The translations under genes were made by a program, and so were the position numbers. Shown piece by piece: positions 56,931 through 64,000 of a stretch of 64,000 nt of DNA. Location: positions 2,294,001 through 2,358,000 of the forward strand of contig KV748188.1 in NCBI GenBank assembly GCA_001692895.1, read 5' to 3'. Under the pieces are notes generated by a model. That model saw nothing but the letters and a program-made list of their open reading frames with translations. It was not told the DNA's origin and made no database searches. How positions within the stretch are numbered: position 1 is the first letter of the stretch; the number at the start of each line of letters is the position of its first letter. This DNA comes from Cenococcum geophilum 1.58. Its lineage: Eukaryota; Ascomycota; Dothideomycetes; Gloniales; Gloniaceae.

Positions 56931-59900
56931 AAGTGTATAATTATCTAGTATAACTGCGGAAATGCAAACTAAGGGGCATGTCGCCCCTTCTTTAATAGCG
57001 TTACGCCGGCGGACTACTAGGTCCTTATAATTTAGGAGCTGGTATATAATAGATACACTAAATTAATATACTACCCTAGGGGATTCACACTTATATACAA
57101 CGCTCTCCCTATAATAAAGGTCTACTTTATAATTAGCTGGAATATTAACGCCGCGTATTAGAAGCGCAGATAGTATAACCCCTTTACTATAGCCCTCTGG
57201 GTACGCCTAAAGGGGCTAGAGGCTATAATTATTAATATCTATAACCCGCGCGAAGATGGCCCTTAGATTAGGGCATGGCCTAAGGTTAAAATGGCTATTA
57301 AGGAAGCTAAGGGAGAAATTATACTCTTAGGTAACTTTAACGCCTACTACCTAATATAGGGTGGAAAGTATATAGCCAGCGAAGAGCAGGCGGAACGCCT
57401 TCTGGCCGAAACCGATGCTAGAGGCCTAGTACTTGCTATACTAAAAGGAGAGCCTATATAGAAAAGAGGGTAATAGGAGAGTGTAATAGACCTTATGTTT
57501 ATATTACCAGATCTATATAGAAAAGTTAACTTTTATAGTATAGTTAAGGAATGGGCCCTTATAAGAGACTATATACCGATCCGCATCTAAATTAATAACG
57601 CCGGCTGTTCGCCAGCGGAATGCTAGCGCCTCGCCTTTAAGAAGCTAAACTTATAGGGCTTTCTCTAAAGCATCTAGGAGCTTAACTAGACCACATTTAA
57701 AGACCCCTTTTAAGCCCTTTAGAAAGGGATTAAGTAAGTATTTAAAGAATACTACCTATAAGTACAGCCTAGCTAGTAGGCCTGTTAAGAATAGTTGCTA
57801 TAGGCTATATAGCTCCACGCCGGCGCCTAATAGGCGCAATAACAGCTTTAAGCTTATAACAACCCCAAGGACCACTAAAGATATTTAGCATTAAATAATC
57901 AACTACAAAAAGAGACTAGGAGAGTTAGTTATAATAACTAAAGACGCTTTGTTTATAAACTTACTAAAGACTAGCCAAAACTATATAATAAGGGACTTTA
58001 GACTCTATTAAAATGGAGTAGAAAAGCAAGCGTAGCGAAGGCGGACCCCTATTTACTAGACCTTAGGAGGTCTATTAAGGATCCCTTAATAGACAATAAT
58101 ATTATAAAGGCTAATATCCTTATAGCTAAGTTCTTTCCTAAAACTAAAATAGTAGACCTTAGTAATATAGAGATAATAAGGGAACAAAACGTGCTTAATA
58201 TTAGCTCTATTATCTTAATAGAAGAAATTAGTAAGCTTATTAGGAGTCTTCTAAATAGAAAAGCCCTAAGGCTAGATAGTATACCAAATAAGGTCCTTAA
58301 AGTGGTTGCCTTAGTTATTATAAAAGATTTAGCAAAAGTAATTAGTTATTGCTTTGCTAGCGGAATAATACCAGAAAGCCTTAAAGAATTTATAACTATA
58401 GTGTTACGTAAAGAAGGAAAGAAAGACTACTCTCTCCCAGGCAGCTATAGACTAATTACCCTTAAAAACACGCTAGTAAAAGTCCTAAAAAAGTATATAG
58501 CTAATATTATATCTAAGGCTGCGAAGGAGTATAGGCTACTCCCTTAGAACTAAATAGGAGTAAAGCGTAAACAATCTACACTGTTAACGGTAGAACTACT
58601 TAGCTTTTATGTATAGACGGCATGGCGAACGCGCCGTAGGTATGTAGTATTAATGCTAAGCCTAGACTTAGCAGGGGCATTTAACAACGTCTCCTATAAA
58701 AGGCTCCTCTACATTTTAAAAAGAAAAGGCTTTTTAAAGTAGCTTATAGACTTCGTATAAAGCTTCCTAATAGCATATAAAACCTGTATTAAGTTTATAG
58801 AATATAAGAGCAATTGGATTTAGACACAGATAGGCATCCCCTAGGGGTCACCCTTATTACTAATCTTATTCCTCTTTTTTATATTAAAGCTATTAGAGGA
58901 ATTTTAGCGCCTTAATAGCGGCACGCTAGGGTTTAGCTTTGTAGATAATATAAACCTTATTACCTAGGGGGACTCTATAGTAGAGAACTATTAATAATTA
59001 AGGACCGCCTATAACTACTACGCTATATAGGCAAATTAATATAGGGCAGCGTTCGCCCCTAAGAAGTACTAGCTTATATACTTTATAAGGCGATGGCGCT
59101 ACGCCACTATAGACCTTATGTCCACTATGCGTATTACTGGCTGCGAGATAGCCCCCTAGAAAACTAGTATGCAAGTCTTAGGGATCTAGGTAGACCCTAA
59201 GCTTTAATAGAAAGAACAGGTTAAAAAGGCCGTAAGTAAGGGCTTAGCAGCCTTTAAAGCGATATTAAGGATTACCGCGTCTATATAGGGCCTATTAATA
59301 CGCCGCTTACGCCTCCTATATACAGCCACCGTCCGACTAGTAATGCTATATAGCGCCTAAGTGTGGGGAGTATAGGACAACGGCGGAACGCTAGCGAAAA
59401 GCTTACTTAAATTATTATAGAAAGTCTAGAACTAGTGTCTCTGTAGGGTTATAGGGGCATACTAGCAAACACTAATAGCTATAATAGAGAAGGAAGCGGC
59501 TATTCCCCTAATCTAACTCTATATTAAAACGACAGCCCTCTAAAGAGCTGCTAAGACGGCCTCTAATAGAGTAGAAAAGGAATTAGTAGAGGCACTTAAC
59601 GGTATCTAGAATATATTAGTAAAGCGCCAGCAAAAAATAAAACGGCCACTAGTACTATTAGAAGCGCTTAGGGAACGCGTAAAGGACCGTAAAAATGAGA
59701 TATAAGGCTTCCTCGCGCACTAGAAGGATTATATAGAGCGGAAAGCTATAATAAACCCCCGTAAGCGTGGCTAGCGGAACGCCGGCAAAGTATAGGCGGA
59801 GCGCCGCTACTATACAGGAGGTCACCAACACTAAAGGCAGGCAACTACCTTTATCGCGAAATGGGTAGATCTAGAATAGCGATAACGATAGTAGGCAAAG

Positions 59901-60350
59901 GCTAAAGACCGTATAGAAACTACGTAGAAGACCCTATAGGGGAAACCTATAATTCTATTATATAAAGGCCTAATAAAAGCAGAGGCTATAGTACTATTTC
60001 TCCTTCGTATAAAGGTAATAGGGCTTAATATATAGCTTATATCTGTCGGTATACCGGCGGTTCTCCCGCGGTGCGAATATGGCTGGATAAGGTAGATAGT
60101 CCACTATATACTATTCTAGTGTCTATACTACTAAAGGGCGGACTTTATAGCAAAATGCGCCTCTAAACGCCTTTAGGATGTTTTAAATAATAAAAAAAGC
60201 GCCTAAGCAGCAGCAAAATAGCTAGTATAGTTAGGTGTTTTACCCTAGTTTTAGGTAGCAAAGGTAATAGATGCAAAGGATATAAGTAAATACTAGCCCT
60301 TTTAAAGCCTAGAGGACTGGTAAAAGAATAAGGGTAAAAGGATAAGAAAA
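56930..60350 (+). pseudogene. LINE ORF2: apurinic-type endonuclease, reverse transcriptase, RNase H, C-terminal CCHC
   Basis: Endonuclease: INIYNPREDGP (about 57235), IILLGNFNAYY (about 57320; normally GDFNAHH), IDLMFILPDLYRK (about 57490). RT: the open block 58191-58547 (LNRKALRLDSIPNKVLKVVA; LITLKNTLVKVLKKYIANII), LSLDLAGAFNNVSYKRLLYI (about 58660), GIPxGSPLL (about 58835), and FSFVDNINLIT (about 58935), where the catalytic A-D-D reads V-D-N. RNase H region follows at about 59340-59650. The C-terminal Cys-rich part at about 60050 has lost Cys residues. Damage is consistent with RIP. Confidence 0.8.
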
Positions 60351-60572
60351 GAAGGGGGTAGAGTAAGATTATCCGCGAAGCGCGGCTAGTTGGCTTAATA
60401 TGCAGACTCGAAGGTAGGTAGAAGGTAAGCCGCTAGCGATCCGATGTCGGAACGCTGCCATCTCTCTAGCGCGGCCCGAGGTGGGGTTTTCTCTAAGTTA
60501 GAGTTTTTTCTATAAAAGGTATTAGCCTATGTGGACCCACTAGGGGGACTAGGACAGGCGGTAAATTGAATT

Positions 60573-60592
60573 TATTATTAATTCCCTTTATA
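60573..60592 (+). repeat. LINE target-site duplication, right (20 bp)
   Basis: TATTATTAATTCCCTTTATA, matching 55298-55317 at 19 of 20 positions. Confidence 0.8.
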
Positions 60593-60960
60593 TAAGTTAA
60601 TATAGCTTTCCTTTAGCTATTACTACTAATTCCAGATCTTTATATATTTGCGTTAATCTACTAGTAAATTCTTCTTAGCTTAAGAATATATACTACGCCT
60701 TTAAATTAATAATTGCTAACCTATTAGTTTATATCTCTATAAAATAGTATTTAAACTACTTTAATACATAACCTATTAAAAATAGTCCTATATAAGCTAC
60801 TTAATTAACTATATTTATTAGCTTAGATCCTTTATATTAAATCTTTAATTATATCTATATAAGGAATCCCTTAAGCTTATATTTTTCTTCTATAAACCTT
60901 TTAATTAATAGTATTTTAATCTTATAAGGAGACTTTGTAAATAGGGGGCTATAAGGACAC
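60593..60960 (-). pseudogene. gag-like remnant of an older gypsy element, right part
   Basis: Minus-strand continuation of 54665-55297 on the other side of the LINE. It reads EEFTSRLTQIYKDLELVVIA, KGKLY and FKYYFIEI with stops. The function is assigned by continuity and general gag character only. Confidence 0.3.
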
Positions 60961-61585
60961 GATTGTGGAATAGGATAGATTGGTAAAAGATAAATCTTTA
61001 AGAAGGTAAGGCCTCTAGGATTATAAAGACTATATACTATAGGTACGTACCTTTAGTATATAACCGGCGACTATCTAAAGGGCGCCTAGGGGCTGTCCTA
61101 AGGGCAACCTAAGGTGACTGTAATAATATCCCTTATATTACCCCTTTCCTTCTTACGGTTGGCCCCTAATTACTATTACCTTATAGTAAAGGGAGATTAT
61201 AAGGGCTCGTCCTAGAAGGGGTTTAGAGAGATATCGGTATACTGCTATATATTATCTATTTATCTAACCCTTGCTTTAAACTCCTAAAAAACCTTAATAA
61301 GGAAAAAATATAACTAGAGAAAATATATAAGGATTACTAGGAGACCTATTAAAAGCCTACTAAAAGTATACTAGTAATTATCTAGGTTAACTTAAAGATT
61401 TTTTATATAACTCTACTTTTAAGCCTTTATACCGGTCTATAATTAATTATAAGTATTATAGGCAATTTAGTATTCTAGTATAGTTCCGTAGAGCCTTTTA
61501 GTATAGGGTTTAACATATAGGGCCTTAGTTTACCATTATCTTTAACTACTAAAATATAGTTTATAATCTTCTCTTATTGTCGGAA
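60961..61585. other. AT-rich sequence, no gene seen
   Basis: About 600 bp. It contains a slightly GC-richer patch (about 61060-61220) with C/G runs that could be a decayed LTR of the gag remnant to its left, but I find no second copy in the window. Confidence 0.3.
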
Positions 61586-61752
61586 TATATAGATAGAGGT
61601 TATATTGTCTCTAATTAGTCACCCTTATAGTGACTTATCAGCCCCCTACTTAGGCACTATAATCCTTATAATTCTTTACTTTCTATATAAAATAACAATT
61701 ATTATACTACCTATAACTTGTAGATACGTAATATTACCTTATATTACCAACA
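61586..61752 (+). repeat. 167-bp LTR-like direct repeat, left copy
   Basis: TATATAGATAGAGGTTATAT at the start and TTACCAACA at the end. It aligns with 63692-63858 along its full length, differing mostly by C/T and G/A. Confidence 0.8.
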
Positions 61753-61865
61753 CTGATTAGTAGTTAACTTTATAGTTATATTATAGAATAGCTAGGTATT
61801 CCACCAAGAAGAGATAAGCTACTATACTAGTGCTACTCGTGCTAGAGAAAGCTATCTTTTAAGGT

Positions 61866-62158
61866 TAGAACTGGTCTTAAACCTTAAATAGAACTCTTCT
61901 ATAAATCTAAGGATTTAAAGGCTAGAACTAGTCCTAAGTCTTTCCTAGATTATAGATTCTTGCGTTTATTACGCAGAATAATACGCTTTATAAGTCTTTG
62001 CGATTTAAGGCTAGAACTGGTCCTAAGCCCTATAGTTACAGATTCTTGTTATAAACGCGTACTAAACTATAAACGCGTACCAAACCATAAACGCGTACTA
62101 AACGATAATCTCTATACCAAACAACAATCCTACACTAAACGATAATCTTTACACTAAA
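61866..62158. repeat. Short tandem and dispersed repeats in the leader of the 2.3-kb element
   Basis: GGCTAGAACTGGTCCTAAGCC-type words occur three times (about 61866, 61920, 62010). They are followed by six 18-bp units, 62051-62158, of ATAAACGCGTACTAAACT type that decay to the right. Confidence 0.75.
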
Positions 62159-62182
62159 TAATACTTCCCTTCCTCCGAAATT

Positions 62183-63690
62183 ATGGCTACAGCTATTCCA
62201 AACAACTAGAGAGACTCCCTACTATTAGGGATAGCTATATACGCGAAACTTATTAATAAAGATTAGGAAGAATTTACCATTAATATAATAACTTGTACCG
62301 CAAAATAAGTTAATAGCTTTCTTCTATACAATATTCTATTCTACTAAGATAGCTACTACGCCGATTTATAGCTATAGGAATATTTTAGGGAGGATTTTAT
62401 AGGATGGACCGCTAACACCTAGGCACTTAGTAATGTTAATATTGTTTAAGATTTTTAAGACTTCCTTTAGGAGAATAGAGTATTTATCCCTATAGATGGG
62501 GGCATTATTAGAGACAATATTTAGGAGCAAGTCCTTAACGTAGAAGAAGAGCATAAATGGACTCTATAAGAGATTAAGCACCAAATACGCGCCCTAGAAA
62601 GTAAAGGTGAATATAATTCTAGTATAGATATACTACAACTAAAGACATATTAATCTCCGCATTAATCTCCGTAAGAACCTCCGTAAGAACCTCCACAAGA
62701 ACCTCTATAAGAACCTCCGCAAAAACCTCCGCCAATTCCACCAGCTATTCTAACTGCTGCACTATAAGTTGTCCCAATTGCTACACTGCTAGCTACTCCA
62801 ATCGCTGCCCCCACTACCCTATAGCAGCCGCAGCAACTGTAGCAGCTATATACATATATACTACCTAAACTAGCTGTAACTAGTATAGAGTAAGGACCTA
62901 GGCAAGGACCTAGATATAGTAAGGAGGTGGCTATAATTGCAAAGATCTATGTAGATAATAAGTTGTTTATAGCTTGCTAGGGAGTTCCTACCTATAGAAT
63001 TGCCGTCTCAAATCCTAGAGAAGACTTATCTTAGTTAATTAACAAGTTATAGCCCTTAATTGCTACATAGGAGAAGGAACACCCTAGTTAAAGAGTGTAT
63101 ACTACCTTCTTTATAAATTGCCGCTACTACAATTAAGATTAAAGCTAAAACTACAACTAAGATAACCAAAACTTTAGCCGTAATCGAAATCCCTACGGAC
63201 GCTATAATAAAGGGGTAGGTTAAATAAACGAACTTGTTATAGAACCACCTAACGCTTACACCGTACTGCTACCTAAATCTAATAACTGTTGCGCCGATAC
63301 GCCTATAAACCAACCCTATAATAAGACTCCGTGCTAATATACCTACAAAACCGACCCTACGCTAGCACTATACTGCTATATAACAATGACTATAAGTACC
63401 GTACTATATTGCTATATACCATTAACAAACTAATAGCGCCGCTATGCCTACTATTATAATACTGATCACGCTAATATATCTACAATCTACCGACTAAACG
63501 ATCGTGCCTATACGCCTACGATTAACCGACCGACTAATAGATAAGCTCTATGCCTGACCACTATTACTACTGCTACTAGTACCGAACCACTACCCAAATA
63601 GACTTTTACTACTTCTACCTATAGCTAAACTAACACTTTGCTGCCTTTCTACAGCGCTATAAGCATAAAGAAAGAACTGCTAGTGTTGTA
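62183..63690 (+). pseudogene. gag-like protein of the 2.3-kb element, stop-containing
   Basis: Opens at ATG 62183 (MATAIPNN, then RDSLLLGIAIYAKLINKD). A mid region reads NVEEEHKWTL and IKHQIRALESKGEYNSSIDI. A Pro/Glu-rich run of 12-bp units (EPP with Gln codons turned to stops, about 62650-62735) precedes a Pro/Ala linker. An Asn/Arg-rich and then Tyr/Cys-rich tail follows. I see no protease or polymerase. Assignment as gag rests on position between LTR-like repeats. Confidence 0.4.
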
Positions 63691-63691
63691 A

Positions 63692-63858
63692 TGTATGGAT
63701 AGAGGTTATATTGTCTCTAATTAGTCACCCTTATGGTAACTTATCAGCCCCCTACTTAGGCACTGCGATCCTTATAATCCTTTGCTTTCTATATAGAATA
63801 ATAATTATTATACTATCTACAACTTATAAATATGTAATATTACCTTGTGTTACCAACA
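63692..63858 (+). repeat. 167-bp LTR-like direct repeat, right copy
   Basis: TGTATGGATAGAGG at the start and TTACCAACA at the end; less mutated than the left copy. Confidence 0.8.
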
Positions 63859-64000
63859 CTTATAACCCTCTATATTACTAATATATTACTTTTATATTCG
63901 CCTTTAGGCTATTAAATATAATTAAGGAGACTTATTTCCTAAGATTTAGTATATATGCTATTAAATCTAGTAGTCCTATACTATATAATTGGCGTAGCTT
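63859..64000. other. AT-rich sequence to the window end, no gene seen
   Basis: 142 bp, no coding or repeat signal recognised. Confidence 0.3.

Larger units (their letters stand above)
55318..60572 (+). mobile_element. Non-LTR retrotransposon (LINE, Tad1-like), 5.3 kb, RIP-damaged
   Basis: A gag-like ORF1 with zinc knuckles, then an endonuclease-RT-RNase H ORF2, all in plus orientation, bounded by a 20-bp target duplication. The first about 200 bp and the last about 200 bp (60360-60560) are GC-rich and little mutated, unlike the coding part. No long poly-A tail is seen; the 3' end reads GTAAATTGAATT. Confidence 0.85.
61586..63858 (+). mobile_element. Short gag-only LTR-type retroelement (2.3 kb), probably non-autonomous
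   Basis: Two 167-bp direct repeats with TG...CA-type ends bracket about 1.9 kb with one gag-like frame and no RT or integrase. Flanking bases CGGAA and CTTAT do not match, so a single insertion with a 5-bp duplication is not shown, and no good polypurine tract precedes the right copy. The label is therefore tentative. Confidence 0.5.

Overview
The window is nuclear DNA from a filamentous ascomycete (Pezizomycotina). Protein genes carry short introns (about 47-118 nt) with GT...AG borders and CTRAY-like branch sites, the genes are typical fungal ones, and the right-hand 40 kb is AT-rich DNA whose transposon genes are riddled with TAG/TAA where CAG/CAA/TGG is expected. That C-to-T / G-to-A damage is the signature of repeat-induced point mutation (RIP). 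I cannot name the species.

Region 1 (1-23.2 kb) is gene-rich with balanced base composition. In order: an F-box protein gene (+); a RapZ-like gene broken by a hAT transposon that itself carries a decayed PiggyBac-type element; a small conserved protein (-); a DUF3500 protein (+); the ER J-protein SCJ1 ending in HDEL (-); mitochondrial ribosomal protein uS17m (+); the CDC7 kinase (-), divergent from condensin subunit 1 CND1 (+); the PP2A leucine carboxyl methyltransferase PPM1 (-), divergent from RPB5 (+); a remnant of an acyl-CoA synthetase (-); and an orphan secreted four-cysteine protein (-). I rebuilt exon structures by reading across introns, so several genes are longer than their longest open frame.

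Region 2 (23.3-24.5 kb) is a border zone. It holds a 179-bp element with terminal inverted repeats, then about 0.8 kb of period-12 tandem repeats ending in roughly 21 copies of a 12-bp minisatellite unit.

Region 3 (24.5-64 kb) is an AT-rich, RIP-damaged transposon nest with no intact gene. A chromodomain Ty3/gypsy element (24805-32523) is followed by a 266-bp GC-rich island. Then comes a 21.9-kb composite (32795-54659) of a second gypsy family with three LTRs and a duplicated 5' half. Inside the composite lie a Copia element, a solo LTR of another family and a third gypsy element on the minus strand. A LINE (55318-60572) with a 20-bp target duplication sits in an older gypsy remnant, and a 2.3-kb gag-like unit between 167-bp direct repeats ends the window. 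Most insertions can be dated relative to each other from their target-site duplications, and in two cases from the uninterrupted paralogous copy in the same window.

The genes of region 1 are mostly unrelated housekeeping genes. The closest functional link is the CDC7/CND1 pair, two cell-cycle genes sharing a 253-bp divergent promoter with three CGCGAA-type motifs.
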